DNA of 53,690 bases from Anaerolineales bacterium (GTDB lineage Bacteria > Chloroflexota > Anaerolineae > Anaerolineales > UBA11858), in contig JAGXKM010000003.1 in the NCBI GenBank assembly GCA_018335275.1, forward strand, positions 1-53,690, given 5' to 3'. The translations under genes were made by a program, and so were the position numbers. Within the stretch, counting starts at the first letter, position 1; every line of letters begins with the position of its first letter. Below the pieces are notes generated by a model that was not told the DNA's origin, searched no databases, and was given only the letters and a program-made list of their open reading frames with translations. This document shows positions 33,102 to 42,729 of the stretch, in pieces.

Positions 33102-34154
33102 ATGGACATCCTCATCCTTGGCACCGGGGCCATTGGATCTTATCTTGGCGCGGAGTTGGCACGTGAAAAACACCGTGTGGTTTTCCTCGAACGACCCCGG
33201 AGGGTTCAGGCTTTACGGGAAAAAGGCATTACGGTCACAGGTAAGGCAGGGGCCTTTACCCTCTCCCACCCTCACGTTGTGGGTTCCCTGCCGGAAGCCT
33301 TCAGACAAGGCCCATTTGACGTCGCCCTTTTCACGCTCAAATCCTATCACACCGCAGAGATGACCTCAAAACTGAAATCGTTTCAAGATCAGGTCCCCCC
33401 TATCCTTTGTTTGCAGAATGGGGTTGGAAATCAGAAGATCCTCGAAAAAGCTCTGGGGGAAATGAAAGTTGTCGCCGGCACCGTCACCAGTTCCGTGTTT
33501 CGGCATGGCCCAGGCGAGATCACAGTTCGCAAAGAACGGGGCACAGGAATCGGAGCGGGACACCCCCTCTCCAGACCGCTATCTGCTGCTTTTCAAAATG
33601 CCGGGCTCAAACCTAGGCTATACGAACAACCCAGGGATATGAAATGGACCAAATTACTCACGAATATGATGGGAAACGCCAGCTGCGCGATCCTTGATAT
33701 GCCGCCCGGTGACATCTATGCCCACTGGGATCTGTACAGATTAGAAATCAAGCAGCTCCGTGAAGCGTTGGCGGTTATGAGTTCCCGGGAACGCCATCCT
33801 GTCAAGCTGCCGGGTATTCCCAGCAAACTCCTGGCCTGGGTGATTGGATCATGGCCTATCCCCCTCTCTCATCCCTTTCTGTCCCAGGCCATTAAACGCG
33901 GACGGGGAGGGAAAATGCCCTCTCTTCATCTGGATCTTCATCGAGGAAAAGAAAAAAATGAAGTGGAAGTATTGAACGGAGCGGTCGTCCGGGCCGGTGA
34001 GGAGGCAGGCATCCCCACACCTGTTAACACATACTTTTACCAGACATTAAGTGATCTCGTCCACGGTCGTCTCCCTCTGGGAACATTCGCCCAACAACCC
34101 GGGCGGTTCATCAAAGAATATCGTCAATCCGCAGGCCTACAAAGATCTATTTAA
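33102..34154 (+). CDS. 2-dehydropantoate 2-reductase family protein
   Basis: The 350-residue protein begins with the Rossmann motif ILGTGAIGSYLGAEL. Other family marks are LCLQNGVGNQKILEKAL and the lysine in MKWTKLLTNMMGNASCA. It would reduce ketopantoate to pantoate with NADPH for pantothenate synthesis, although several related enzymes use other substrates. ATG 33102 puts the Rossmann motif at the N-terminus; ATG 33078 would add eight residues. The protein is longer than E. coli PanE (303), mostly at the C-terminus. Confidence 0.85.
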   Translation: MDILILGTGAIGSYLGAELAREKHRVVFLERPRRVQALREKGITVTGKAGAFTLSHPHVVGSLPEAFRQGPFDVALFTLKSYHTAEMTSKLKSFQDQVPPILCLQNGVGNQKILEKALGEMKVVAGTVTSSVFRHGPGEITVRKERGTGIGAGHPLSRPLSAAFQNAGLKPRLYEQPRDMKWTKLLTNMMGNASCAILDMPPGDIYAHWDLYRLEIKQLREALAVMSSRERHPVKLPGIPSKLLAWVIGSWPIPLSHPFLSQAIKRGRGGKMPSLHLDLHRGKEKNEVEVLNGAVVRAGEEAGIPTPVNTYFYQTLSDLVHGRLPLGTFAQQPGRFIKEYRQSAGLQRSI

Positions 34155-34219
34155 TCATCCAAACCCAATATTCAATGAAAAAACAAACGCAGGCTGTCCC
34201 ACACACCCGCCGATCCCTG

Positions 34220-35524
34220 TCAATGGATGACCTCATAGATCTGAGGTAGAGGATCAACCGGGGTTTCACTCCAGCTGTGCGCCTCCAGAAGCGCTTTCTC
34301 GGCAGCCTGAAAATCTCCCTCATCCTTGGCGTGTATGTTCAATAAAGGTTCCCCCTCCTCCACCCTGTCGCCCACTTCTCGCAAGATCTCAATGCCCACC
34401 CCATGATCGATGGATTCTCCCTTCTCTTCCCGACCGGCTCCCAAGAGGACAGCCGTTTCACCCACACGCCGGGCATGTATCTGCTTGATAAATCCTGAGC
34501 GGGGCGCGTTCACGGTCTTTATTAACGCTGCCTGCGGTAATTTTTGGGGATCTTTAAGATAAGAGACATCCCCTTCCTGCGCAGAGACCAGGTCCAGGAA
34601 TCGCTCCCATGCTTGCCCTCCCTGAACTGCCTTTTCCACCAACTCCCTCCCTTCCTCTGCGTCATTCGCTTTCCCACCCGCGATCAACATATGGGCTGCA
34701 ACTTCTTGACAGTGCTCCCAAAAGCTCTGAGGTCCATTTCCATGCAGGGTGTCGATGGCCTCTTTGACTTCCAGCGCATTTCCCACAGCTATGCCTAAAG
34801 GTTGATTCATATCTGAAAGCAAAGCAACCGCCTTTCGTCCCGCTAAATCAGCGATATTTACCATCAACTCGCCCAGTTCACGGGCCAGATCCAGGGATTC
34901 CATGAAAGCGCCCAGGCCGATTTTGACATCCAGGACGATAGCGTGAGCTCCGGCTGCGATCTTTTTACTCATGATCGAAGAGGCGATCAGAGGGATGGAA
35001 TCGACCGTACCCGTCACATCCCTCAGGGCATACAACTCCCCATCAGCGGGAGCGAGGTCCGCAGTTTGCCCGGTGAGCACCATCCCGATCTCCTGTAACT
35101 GATTTAAGAACTCATCCTGGTTCAGATCACAGCGGTATCCGGGGATGGATTCCATTTTGTCCAGCGTTCCCCCGCTGAAGTTTAAACCTCGACCGGACAT
35201 CTTTCCCACCGGCAACCCGCAGGCAGCCACCACCGGTTCGACCACCAGGGTAGTCTTATCCCCCACACCTCCGCTGGAATGCTTATCCACAGCGTTCGGA
35301 GCGACTTCAGATAGGTCCAGGATATCGCCAGACTCGACCATGACCATGGTCAGGTCTTTAGTCTCCCGGGGTGTCATGCCGTTGAGCAGGACCGCCATCG
35401 CCCAGGCTGCCGCCTGATAGTCAGGTATTTCACCAGCTGTAAAACCGTTGATGAAAAAGCGGATCTCTTCTTCTGTCAACTCCTTCTTTTCCCGCTTCTT
35501 AATGATGATATCTATGGCGCGCAT
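34220..35524 (-). CDS. pdp: Pyrimidine-nucleoside phosphorylase
   Basis: The 434-residue protein matches the usual family length. It splits thymidine or uridine with phosphate to a free base and (deoxy)ribose-1-phosphate. DKHSSGGVGDKTTL and GRGLNFSGGTLDKME are signature segments. The start at 35524 (MRAIDIIIKKR) has GGAG six bases before it; an earlier start would add ten residues. It converges with the panE-like gene. Confidence 0.95.
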   Translation of the reverse strand: MRAIDIIIKKREKKELTEEEIRFFINGFTAGEIPDYQAAAWAMAVLLNGMTPRETKDLTMVMVESGDILDLSEVAPNAVDKHSSGGVGDKTTLVVEPVVAACGLPVGKMSGRGLNFSGGTLDKMESIPGYRCDLNQDEFLNQLQEIGMVLTGQTADLAPADGELYALRDVTGTVDSIPLIASSIMSKKIAAGAHAIVLDVKIGLGAFMESLDLARELGELMVNIADLAGRKAVALLSDMNQPLGIAVGNALEVKEAIDTLHGNGPQSFWEHCQEVAAHMLIAGGKANDAEEGRELVEKAVQGGQAWERFLDLVSAQEGDVSYLKDPQKLPQAALIKTVNAPRSGFIKQIHARRVGETAVLLGAGREEKGESIDHGVGIEILREVGDRVEEGEPLLNIHAKDEGDFQAAEKALLEAHSWSETPVDPLPQIYEVIH

Positions 35525-35623
35525 ATGTACTCCGTTGTCTCTTAATTTGTACATTACTCATTCCCAAACAAGAAAAACACATTATACCGTATCTGGGAAG
35601 ATGGCCCTCTTCCTCTTCCCAGA

Positions 35624-36514
35624 TCAATCCCCAGTTTCAAAACGGCTCTTATGCACCATGTAGACACCTCCAAGGACGATCACACCCGCAATCACCTGTA
35701 TCACACTCAACCGCTCCCCCAGTAAGGAACCGGATACAAGCGCTGTGACCACAGGCTGACCCAAAAGGGTGGGAGAGACCACAGCAGCAGGCAAATAACC
35801 CTGAGCATAATTAATTGCGAACCACCCCACCACTTGAACGATCATTCCCAGGGCGAGAAAGTTCAGGTAGGTGCTTTGGGTATATCCCGTCAGCGGGTAC
35901 TTGAAGATCCACGTTGACAGGAGCAGCACAACCGTTGCCGTTGCCACCACCCCCCAGAAATAGACGACTGAACTTAAATGAGACCGGCCTTTTTGGGAGA
36001 AGATAAAATATCCTCCATAAAAGAAGCTGCCCGCCAATCCTAAAAAGGTCCCTAAACCGAAATCAGCGGATTGGAGCGCGTCCTGTCCCAGGATCAGCAC
36101 ACTGCCAATCAAAGCGACCGCCACGCCCGTCCAAAATCCCTTTCCCCGCTTTTCTCCTAAAAATAAAGCAGCCCCCAGCCCAACCCACAGAGGAGCAATG
36201 TTTGCCATCAAAGTCGGATTGGTCGCTCCGCTGAGCATCACCCCTGTGGACCATAACATGAGGTCAACGGCAAAAAATATGCCCCCCAGGACAGCGTATT
36301 TAATACCCGCTTTGAGCTCTTCCTTTCCTGCGCTCCCCACATTTCTGGCGAAGGGAAGCCCTAGTAACAGCGTTGCGATCCCCATGCGGTAGGCATTGAC
36401 CACCGGCCCCGGTGCTGAAGCGAGCCGGACAAAGATCGCTGAAAACCCCAAACTTAACACACCAATCCCCAGCCCCAGATAAGGTAAAACAGCTTGGAGG
36501 TCCTTCCTGTGCAT
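35624..36514 (-). CDS. DMT-family (EamA) transporter
   Basis: The 296-residue protein has about ten hydrophobic segments in two EamA repeats, as in drug/metabolite exporters such as RhaT or YdcZ relatives. The second repeat ends near GVIVLGGVYMVHKSRF. Such proteins export amino acids or metabolites, but the substrate cannot be told. The start is three bases after the queA stop, with GGAGTAAGGA inside queA as ribosome site, so it is the last gene of the ruvB-DUF2905-queA-DMT operon. Confidence 0.9.
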   Translation of the reverse strand: MHRKDLQAVLPYLGLGIGVLSLGFSAIFVRLASAPGPVVNAYRMGIATLLLGLPFARNVGSAGKEELKAGIKYAVLGGIFFAVDLMLWSTGVMLSGATNPTLMANIAPLWVGLGAALFLGEKRGKGFWTGVAVALIGSVLILGQDALQSADFGLGTFLGLAGSFFYGGYFIFSQKGRSHLSSVVYFWGVVATATVVLLLSTWIFKYPLTGYTQSTYLNFLALGMIVQVVGWFAINYAQGYLPAAVVSPTLLGQPVVTALVSGSLLGERLSVIQVIAGVIVLGGVYMVHKSRFETGD

Positions 36515-36517
36515 TCC

Positions 36518-37540
36518 TTACTCCAAAAACATGGCATCGCCAAAAGAAAAAAAGCGGTATCCTTTGTCTTTCGCCAGTTCATAAGCCTCGAATATCAAAT
36601 CTTTCCCCGCAAAAGCGCAAACCAGCATGAGGAGTGTGGACTCCGGCAAATGAAAATTGGTGATCATAGCATCTACACCTTTAAATTCATAGCCGGGTAA
36701 GATAAAGAGGTCCGTTTCCCCTTGAAACGGGTCTAAAATTTCCTCCCGCTGTGCGTTCTGGGCGGCAGTCTCCAGCGTTCTCACCACAGTCGTCCCCACA
36801 GCGATCACGCGATCTCCCTTCTCTCTAGTTTGATTGATAAGCTCAGCGGTTTCCTCCGGCAGCGAACACCATTCTCTATGAATGGCATGTTCCCGGGGGT
36901 TTTCCTCGCGAACCGGAGCGAACGTATCCAACCCCACGTGGAGTGTGATCTCCCCAAACTGGATCCCCGTGTTCCGGAGTTCATCCATCAAACGGGGAGT
37001 GAAATGAAGCCCCGCAGTGGGTGCCGCTGCTGAACCGAGCTGGTCTGCATAAACGGTCTGGTAGCGCTCCCGATCCTTTAATTCTTCATCGATATACGGA
37101 GGAAGCGGGACATGGCCGATATCCTCAAGGAGTGATTCTACAGGACGGTCAAAGGTAATCAGGCGGAGGGGACCGTTCAATTCCTTCACAATTTCCGCTT
37201 CCGGACCGCCCTGAATCTGGACGCGTATTCCTTTCTTCAACCCCTGCCCGCCGACCATGGCTTCCCATGTCCTGCTTTCTCTCTCCCGTAAAAGCAGGAC
37301 TTCAACCTTTCCGCCTGTGGGAATTTTGTTCCCAAAAAGGCGGGCAGGAAGGACCCGCGAGGTGTTGATGACCAGAAGATCCCCCTCGTTCAAAAAATCC
37401 CCTAATTCGAAAAAATGAGCATGCTCGAAATCAACTGTTTCCCTGTGCACCACCAAAAGACGCGAGGAATCCCGGGGGGTGACGGGCTGTTGAGCGATAA
37501 ATTTTTCCGGCAGCGGGTAAGTATAATCAGATGTTTTCAA
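36518..37540 (-). CDS. queA: tRNA preQ1(34) S-adenosylmethionine ribosyltransferase-isomerase
   Basis: The 340-residue protein is QueA, which adds the epoxycyclopentane ring from SAM to preQ1 in tRNA (queuosine pathway). Signatures are AAPTAGLHFTPRL, TTVVRTLE and NFHLPESTLLMLV. Translation starts at TTG 37540; no in-frame ATG nearby would keep the conserved N-terminus (TSDYTYPLPEKFIAQ). It follows DUF2905 by 24 bases. The pairing with ruvB is common in bacteria. Confidence 0.97.
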   Translation of the reverse strand: MKTSDYTYPLPEKFIAQQPVTPRDSSRLLVVHRETVDFEHAHFFELGDFLNEGDLLVINTSRVLPARLFGNKIPTGGKVEVLLLRERESRTWEAMVGGQGLKKGIRVQIQGGPEAEIVKELNGPLRLITFDRPVESLLEDIGHVPLPPYIDEELKDRERYQTVYADQLGSAAAPTAGLHFTPRLMDELRNTGIQFGEITLHVGLDTFAPVREENPREHAIHREWCSLPEETAELINQTREKGDRVIAVGTTVVRTLETAAQNAQREEILDPFQGETDLFILPGYEFKGVDAMITNFHLPESTLLMLVCAFAGKDLIFEAYELAKDKGYRFFSFGDAMFLE

Positions 37541-37564
37541 ATTGAATAACTCACATCTCTGGTT

Positions 37565-37798
37565 TCATTTTTGAAGGAACCTGGCGATCAGGTTAAGGAC
37601 CAGGGTTAGGAGAAGGGAGATAAGAATGGAGGAGACAATGGGAAAGAAGCAGGTAAAGTTTTCCCGCTTGATGATCACATCGCCCGGCAATCTCCCAAAC
37701 GGCAGGTCATATCGGGATATCAGGTACAACCCCCCGGCGATGACCAGGAGGGCGACTCCGATGAATGCCAGCAGACGGGCAAGTCCAGATAATTCCAT
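37565..37798 (-). CDS. DUF2905 small membrane protein
   Basis: The 77-residue protein has two hydrophobic segments (about 7-27 and 50-72) around a conserved turn, PFGRLPGDVIIKRENF. This is the DUF2905 signature. It is often found between ruvB and queA, as here. No function is known. Confidence 0.9.
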   Translation of the reverse strand: MELSGLARLLAFIGVALLVIAGGLYLISRYDLPFGRLPGDVIIKRENFTCFFPIVSSILISLLLTLVLNLIARFLQK

Positions 37799-37810
37799 CT
37801 TCTTTATTCG

Positions 37811-38845
37811 TCAATTGATCAAGCGCGGCTGGACAGCGTCCTCAGGTGGTTCCAAACCTAAATGCAGATAAGCTTGTCGAGTGGTCATCCGTCCCTGGGA
37901 GGTGCGCTGCAGGAAACCCATTTGTAAGAGATAAGGTTCCACAACATCCATGATCGTATCGGGATCTTCTCGAATGGAGGCAGCGATCGTTTTTAACCCC
38001 ACCGGGCCACCTTGATATTTAACGGCGATCGCCTTCAACACCCGCCGATCCATGCTGTCCAACCCTTTCTGGTCGATGTTCAAAAGATCTAAAGCTTTCC
38101 TAGAAATCTCTGAGGTGATCACCCCATTTCCCCGAACCTGAGCGTAATCACGCACACGCCGCAGTAAGCGAAGGGCAACCCGGGGCGTGCCCCGCGAACG
38201 AAGCGCGATCTCTTCAATCCCTTGATTCTCCGCAGGGATCTCCAGGCTCTCAGCGGCCTGAGATATGATCTCCTTCATCGCTTTTTTAGGGTAATAATCC
38301 AGGCGGTATACAGCGCCAAATCGCGCCCGTAAAGGGGCGGTCACCAGAGCCAAGCGCGTGGTGGCACCCACGATCGTAAAGTGGGGCAATTTCAGCCGCA
38401 CTGACCTGGCAGAAGGCCCTTTGCCGATCACGATATCCAACGCAAAATCTTCCATCGCCGGGTAGAGAACCTCTTCCACCGCGCGCCCCAAGCGGTGGAT
38501 CTCATCCACAAAAAGGATGTCACCGGCATTCAAGTTGGTCAGGATCGCGGCCAAATCACCCGCCCGTTCCACTGCGGGTCCGGAAGTGACCTTGATTTTC
38601 ACATCCATTTCATGGGCTAAGATGTGTGCCAGGGTGGTCTTTCCCAGGCCGGGAGGACCATAAAACATGACATGGTCCAGCGCTTCTCCGCGGTGTTTGG
38701 CCGCTGAAATCAAGATATCCAGGTTCTCCTTGATCTGATTTTGGCCGATCATGGCAGCAAGACTTTGGGGGCGGAGGGCTTGATCCAGGCTGTCCCCGGG
38801 TTTATGATTTGGGCTGATTACACGATCTTCTTTGTTATCTTTCAT
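37811..38845 (-). CDS. ruvB: Holliday junction branch migration DNA helicase RuvB
   Basis: The 344-residue AAA+ protein has Walker [12 protein letters not shown], Walker [10 protein letters not shown] and the C-terminal winged helix. It drives branch migration with RuvA. The first gene of a four-gene operon, it has a TATAAT at 38853-38858, only seven bases before the ATG, and no ribosome site, so the transcript may be leaderless. No ruvA or ruvC gene lies in the window. Confidence 0.98.
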   Translation of the reverse strand: MKDNKEDRVISPNHKPGDSLDQALRPQSLAAMIGQNQIKENLDILISAAKHRGEALDHVMFYGPPGLGKTTLAHILAHEMDVKIKVTSGPAVERAGDLAAILTNLNAGDILFVDEIHRLGRAVEEVLYPAMEDFALDIVIGKGPSARSVRLKLPHFTIVGATTRLALVTAPLRARFGAVYRLDYYPKKAMKEIISQAAESLEIPAENQGIEEIALRSRGTPRVALRLLRRVRDYAQVRGNGVITSEISRKALDLLNIDQKGLDSMDRRVLKAIAVKYQGGPVGLKTIAASIREDPDTIMDVVEPYLLQMGFLQRTSQGRMTTRQAYLHLGLEPPEDAVQPRLIN

Positions 38846-38852
38846 AGGTTAG

Positions 38853-38858
38853 ATTATA
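38853..38858 (-). promoter_or_regulatory. TATAAT box directly before ruvB
   Basis: A perfect TATAAT on the minus strand is followed by seven bases and the ruvB ATG. The predicted transcription start (38845-38846) coincides with the start codon. The -35 region is weak (TACGCA at 17-base spacing). Confidence 0.55.
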
Positions 38859-38977
38859 CCGAAGGAACAACGGGTTGCGTAGGATGAGGAAAAGTGACTT
38901 ATCTCCCCGTTTATAATATGAAGATGAAAACAGCTTCCTGTCCATGAGAGATAATCCCTACCAAGCGGAGGAATGAC

Positions 38978-39604
38978 ATGACATCCATATTCGAATCCGA
39001 TCACCCCCTGGTATCCCATAAATTGTCCAGGCTGAGAGATAAAAACACCAAGTCGAAAAAATTTCGTGAGCTCATCCGGGAGATCTCCGCTCTTTTGACC
39101 TATGAAGCCACCCTGGATTTAGCTGTAGCCCCCAGGAACATAGAAACCCCATTGGCGGAAACTGTGGGGGCAGATCTCAAAGAGCCCATTGGGCTGATCC
39201 CCATCCTGCGTTCCGGTCTGGGCATGGTGGAAGGAGTGTGGGGCTTGATGCCCAGTGCAGAGGTTTGGCATATCGGCCTGTACCGGGATGAAAGAACGCT
39301 GCAGCCCATTGAATATTATAATAAACTCCCTCTTGAACCCACTGTCTCTGTGTGCCTTGTCCTGGACCCGATGCTGGCTACCGGGGGTTCAGCTGTGGCC
39401 ACGGTGGATATCCTTAAGGATTGGGGGGTCCGGAAAATCAAGTTTTTAGGTATCCTGGCAGCGCCGGAAGGGGTGGATGCCATGCAGAAAGCACACCCGG
39501 ATGTCCCCCTCCATCTGGCGGTGATCGACGATCACTTAAATGAGGATGGTTTTATCATCCCCGGATTGGGGGACGCTGGAGACCGTCAGTTTGGAACCGG
39601 TTGA
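38978..39604 (+). CDS. upp: Uracil phosphoribosyltransferase
   Basis: The 208-residue protein is Upp, which joins uracil and PRPP to UMP. The PRPP loop is [17 protein letters not shown] and the uracil region is [13 protein letters not shown] at the C-terminus; [11 protein letters not shown] is also typical. GCGGAGGA precedes the ATG. It is divergent from ruvB; a TATAAT at 38912-38917 is a possible -10 box. It could salvage uracil made by the pyrimidine-nucleoside phosphorylase. Confidence 0.97.
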   Translation: MTSIFESDHPLVSHKLSRLRDKNTKSKKFRELIREISALLTYEATLDLAVAPRNIETPLAETVGADLKEPIGLIPILRSGLGMVEGVWGLMPSAEVWHIGLYRDERTLQPIEYYNKLPLEPTVSVCLVLDPMLATGGSAVATVDILKDWGVRKIKFLGILAAPEGVDAMQKAHPDVPLHLAVIDDHLNEDGFIIPGLGDAGDRQFGTG

Positions 39605-39685
39605 GAGAAGAATCTTTCCGATACCCTGAATCCGTTTCCCGCATCCGGTATGTCAGGGATCCTCCCCTCCGCACAGGCCGATACC

Positions 39686-40441
39686 TTACCCGGCGATCCG
39701 GGTTATCTCGATAAAGGGTTCCGCTTTCAGGCTCGCGCCGCCCACTAAGGCCCCATCGATATCCGGCTGGTCAAAGAAAGCAGCAGCATTGTGCGGCTTG
39801 ACTGATCCGCCGTACAAAACGCGGATTTCTTCCGCAAGAGATGGAGACAAACCCTGCCCGAGATTAGGGCGAATGACATCCGCAATGACTGCATTTGCCC
39901 CTTCCGGGGTCGCTGCCTTGCCGGTGCCGATGGCCCACACAGGCTCATAAGCGATCAGCAGACCTTCTCCCTCAACGGCGTTTATGCCCTCTAATGCCCT
40001 TTTTACCTGGCGTGAGACGACCTCTTCAGTACGGCCTGCTTCATTTTCTTCCAGGGTTTCCCCCACACAAAGGATCGGGATCAGACCGTGATCCAAAGCC
40101 GCTTTCAAACGCCGGTTGACCATTTCATCCGTATCGCCAAAATAAGCCCTCCTCTCAGAATGGCCAATAATGACATGACTCACCAATTCGGAGAGCATCA
40201 AAGGTGATATTTCACCGGTGAACGCCCCTTCCTCCTCCCAATACATATTCTGCGCCCCCAATTGGACGCTCGATCCCGCCAGCAGGTCTGACAACGGGGC
40301 CAGACTGGTAAAGGGGGGGCAGAGCACGTTCTCAACCCCTTTGATCTCCTCCAGACCAGGAATGAGATCTTTGACAAGTGACGTGGCCTGGGCCACATTT
40401 TTATGCATCTTCCAATTTCCTGCTACACATGGTTTTCGCAT
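39686..40441 (-). CDS. tpiA: Triosephosphate isomerase
   Basis: The 251-residue protein interconverts dihydroxyacetone phosphate and glyceraldehyde-3-phosphate. The motifs are GNWKMHKN, the catalytic His in IGHSERRAYFG, the catalytic Glu in AYEPVWAIGTGKAA and LYGGSVKP. The start at 40441 has GGGAGGA a few bases before it; the longer frame adds eight residues. A TATAAT at 40536-40541 on the minus strand may be its -10 box, giving a leader of about 90 bases. Confidence 0.97.
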   Translation of the reverse strand: MRKPCVAGNWKMHKNVAQATSLVKDLIPGLEEIKGVENVLCPPFTSLAPLSDLLAGSSVQLGAQNMYWEEEGAFTGEISPLMLSELVSHVIIGHSERRAYFGDTDEMVNRRLKAALDHGLIPILCVGETLEENEAGRTEEVVSRQVKRALEGINAVEGEGLLIAYEPVWAIGTGKAATPEGANAVIADVIRPNLGQGLSPSLAEEIRVLYGGSVKPHNAAAFFDQPDIDGALVGGASLKAEPFIEITRIAG

Positions 40442-40627
40442 GCGTCCTCCCGGACCATAAATCAAGAGTGGATGATCATCCTAAACTGAGTTCACCAAAA
40501 TACCAAATAAAAACAAAATCCGATTTTCCACAACCATTATACATCAAGAGAGCGCAGCTTTCTGGACGCGGAAACGCGATAAATCCATCTTTCAGGCTGG
40601 GAATAAGAGCCTCCAAGTTAACAACAA

Positions 40628-40653
40628 AATCCATTTCCAGACAGAAATGGATT
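40628..40653 (-). terminator. Probable intrinsic terminator of the suf operon
   Basis: A perfect ten-base-pair stem (40628-40637 with 40644-40653) with a six-base loop lies 24 bases after the sufU stop. On the minus strand it is followed by TTGTTGTT. The stem is AT-rich, so termination may be partial. Confidence 0.5.
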
Positions 40654-40676
40654 CAATAAAACAAGATATGGTGTTT

Positions 40677-41087
40677 TCAGTCCCTGATATCTTCTAATTC
40701 TTCTTCAGCCTCTCCCAATCCGTAAGCGCCGGCTTTGAGCACTTTCAGGGAGAGCAGAGCGCATTTCAAGCGCACAGGTCCCAAATCAATCCCCAGCATT
40801 TCCAGGATATCTTCTTTCGTGGTTGATTTCACTTCCTCCAAATCTTTGTCCATGATGGACTCCAACAACAGATCCGCTGAAGCTTGAGAGATAGCGCATC
40901 CCTTACCACTGAAGACAGCTTCTTTGACCTTGTTCTCGTCATCCAAGCGCACATCGATGCGAATATGGTCGCCGCAGGTTGGGTTATCGTCCTCATAACT
41001 GAAATCATACTCTTCAAGCTCCCCCTTATTGCGCGGTGATTTATATCTCTCAATGATCAATTGGCGGTAAAAATCTTCCATGCCCAT
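40677..41087 (-). CDS. sufU: SUF Fe-S cluster assembly scaffold/sulfur acceptor SufU
   Basis: The 136-residue protein is IscU/SufU-like. Three conserved cysteines are visible in DNPTCGDHI, SGKGCAISQAS and VRLKCALLSL. It accepts sulfur from SufS. The insert before the last cysteine (around KDLEEVKSTTKEDILEM) is typical of SufU rather than IscU. It is the last gene of the suf operon and ends before a hairpin at 40628-40653. Confidence 0.95.
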   Translation of the reverse strand: MGMEDFYRQLIIERYKSPRNKGELEEYDFSYEDDNPTCGDHIRIDVRLDDENKVKEAVFSGKGCAISQASADLLLESIMDKDLEEVKSTTKEDILEMLGIDLGPVRLKCALLSLKVLKAGAYGLGEAEEELEDIRD

Positions 41088-41106
41088 AACGATTCACCCG
41101 GGAAAT

Positions 41107-42384
41107 CTACCCAAAGATATCTTTGACCTGATAGAGCCCTTCCACCAGGCGATCTATATCATCCAGCGTATTATAAAGGTAAAAACTCGCCCTTGCCGTG
41201 GCTGATATGCCAAATTTATCATGCAGGGGTTGGGCACAATGATGCCCGGCTCTCACCGCAATCCCGTGATGATCCAGGATTTGGGCCACATCATGGGGAT
41301 GAATGCCTTCCATGGTAAAGGAAGCCACGCCCCCTTTCTTCTCTACCTCCCGACCAAACACGGTCAAGCCCTCGACTTCATCCAGGCGGTCCAATGCGTA
41401 TGTGATCAGCTCCTTTTCATGTGCAGCCACATCGTCCATGCCCAATTCGGAAAGGTAATCTACAGCGGCCCCCAGTCCCACAGCCTCCGCGATGGGAGGA
41501 GTTCCTGCCTCAAATTTATGAGGCAGATCATTGACCGTAAAGGAGCGTAATTCCACTTTCTTGATCATCTCACCCCCTCCCATAAAGGGCGGCATCTCCT
41601 CCAACAAGTCCCGCCGGCCGTAAAGGATGCCTATGCCGCTTGGCCCACACATCTTATGTCCAGAAAAGGCCATAAAATCAGCTTTCAGAGAGCTGACATC
41701 CACCGCGAAGTGGGGCACAGATTGGGCTGCATCCACCAGGGTGACCGCGCCCACCCCCTTTGCTTCGCGGATAATTTCCTTGACGGGATTGATGGTTCCC
41801 AAGACGTTGGACATATGAGTGATGCCCACTAACTTGGGCTCGTTCTGGAGCAGTTTTTTAAACCCATCCATGTCAAGGGTCCCTTGGGGAGTGACAGGAA
41901 TGAAGTCCAACTCCAGGTCTCGTTCCGAGGCCAACAACTGCCACGGAATGAGATTGGAATGGTGTTCCATCTCGGAGAGTAAAATGCGGTCTCCGGGTTT
42001 AAGGTTTACCCTGCCCCATGTCTGAGCTATGAGGTTAATGGATTCGGTGGTATTTCCGGTGAAGACGATCTGCTCGCTACTGGGAGCGTTAATAAAGGCT
42101 GCCACTTTCTCACGGGCTGACTCATACGCGGCTGTGGCTTCTTCCGCCAGGACATGAATCCCGCGGTGAATGTTCGCGTTATGTTTACGATAGAAGGTGT
42201 CCAATGTTTCGAGGACAACTTCCGGCTTCTGGCTGGTGGCAGCGGAATCCAAATACACCAGGGGGACACCGGGCCGCACTTCTCGAGAAAGTGCGGGAAA
42301 GTCTTCCTCCACGCTTTGCCCATTAAAATAAGCGGGCCGATCTCTTTTCACCTTCCGCTCCAATGCCTCTTGAGTTTGATTCAT
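41107..42384 (-). CDS. sufS: Cysteine desulfurase SufS
   Basis: The 425-residue protein is a group II cysteine desulfurase. PLP-binding Lys is in FSGHKMCGPSG and the catalytic Cys in RAGHHCAQPLHDKFG. It removes sulfur from cysteine for cluster assembly with SufU. ATG 42384 lies four bases after the stop of the small gene upstream; the longer reading frame (42489) would overlap that gene and adds 35 non-family residues. The N-terminal 30 residues are slightly longer than usual. Confidence 0.96.
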   Translation of the reverse strand: MNQTQEALERKVKRDRPAYFNGQSVEEDFPALSREVRPGVPLVYLDSAATSQKPEVVLETLDTFYRKHNANIHRGIHVLAEEATAAYESAREKVAAFINAPSSEQIVFTGNTTESINLIAQTWGRVNLKPGDRILLSEMEHHSNLIPWQLLASERDLELDFIPVTPQGTLDMDGFKKLLQNEPKLVGITHMSNVLGTINPVKEIIREAKGVGAVTLVDAAQSVPHFAVDVSSLKADFMAFSGHKMCGPSGIGILYGRRDLLEEMPPFMGGGEMIKKVELRSFTVNDLPHKFEAGTPPIAEAVGLGAAVDYLSELGMDDVAAHEKELITYALDRLDEVEGLTVFGREVEKKGGVASFTMEGIHPHDVAQILDHHGIAVRAGHHCAQPLHDKFGISATARASFYLYNTLDDIDRLVEGLYQVKDIFG

Positions 42385-42388
42385 CAGA

Positions 42389-42688
42389 TTAATTCGACCT
42401 ATGTTTCTTACGCCGATGTTTGATGGGTCGACGGATATTCGGAGAATCCGCTGGACACCATAAAACGCGATCCGGAACCATCCATCCATCCGTCAGATAT
42501 ACGTTTTTATGAAATTGCACAGCGACTTTTTTGTCACCTTTCTTGACCACCACCCCTTCTAACCAATCACGCACGCGGTCATCATCCCTGTCGTGATCAC
42601 ACAGCACTTCCACCGTATCACCAATTTCAAAATCTTTCTCTCTATTCGGGGGTGTTTGAAAAGGAATATTTGCCAATGTACCCTCCAT
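42389..42688 (-). CDS. Uncharacterised 99-residue protein inside the suf operon
   Basis: I do not recognise a named family. The protein is hydrophilic. Residues about 19-75 (from DFEIGDTVEVLCDHDRD to DGWMVPDRVLWC) suggest a small SH3-like beta-barrel, with VVVKKGDKKVAVQF as a likely strand pair. The C-terminus is very basic (RRPIKHRRKKHRS). It lies 41 bases after sufD and only four bases before sufS, so it is almost certainly co-transcribed with them and probably translated. It might be a regulator or a nucleic-acid-binding factor, but that is a guess. Confidence 0.7.
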   Translation of the reverse strand: MEGTLANIPFQTPPNREKDFEIGDTVEVLCDHDRDDDRVRDWLEGVVVKKGDKKVAVQFHKNVYLTDGWMVPDRVLWCPADSPNIRRPIKHRRKKHRSN

Positions 42689-42729
42689 TACCGATCAGAT
42701 ATCTACTGAAACACATGCACTATATTTTA

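Noticed and set aside
42385-42489. Longer N-terminus of SufS beginning at 42489
   Set aside because: It would overlap the small suf gene, adds 35 residues not seen in SufS proteins and has no ribosome site.
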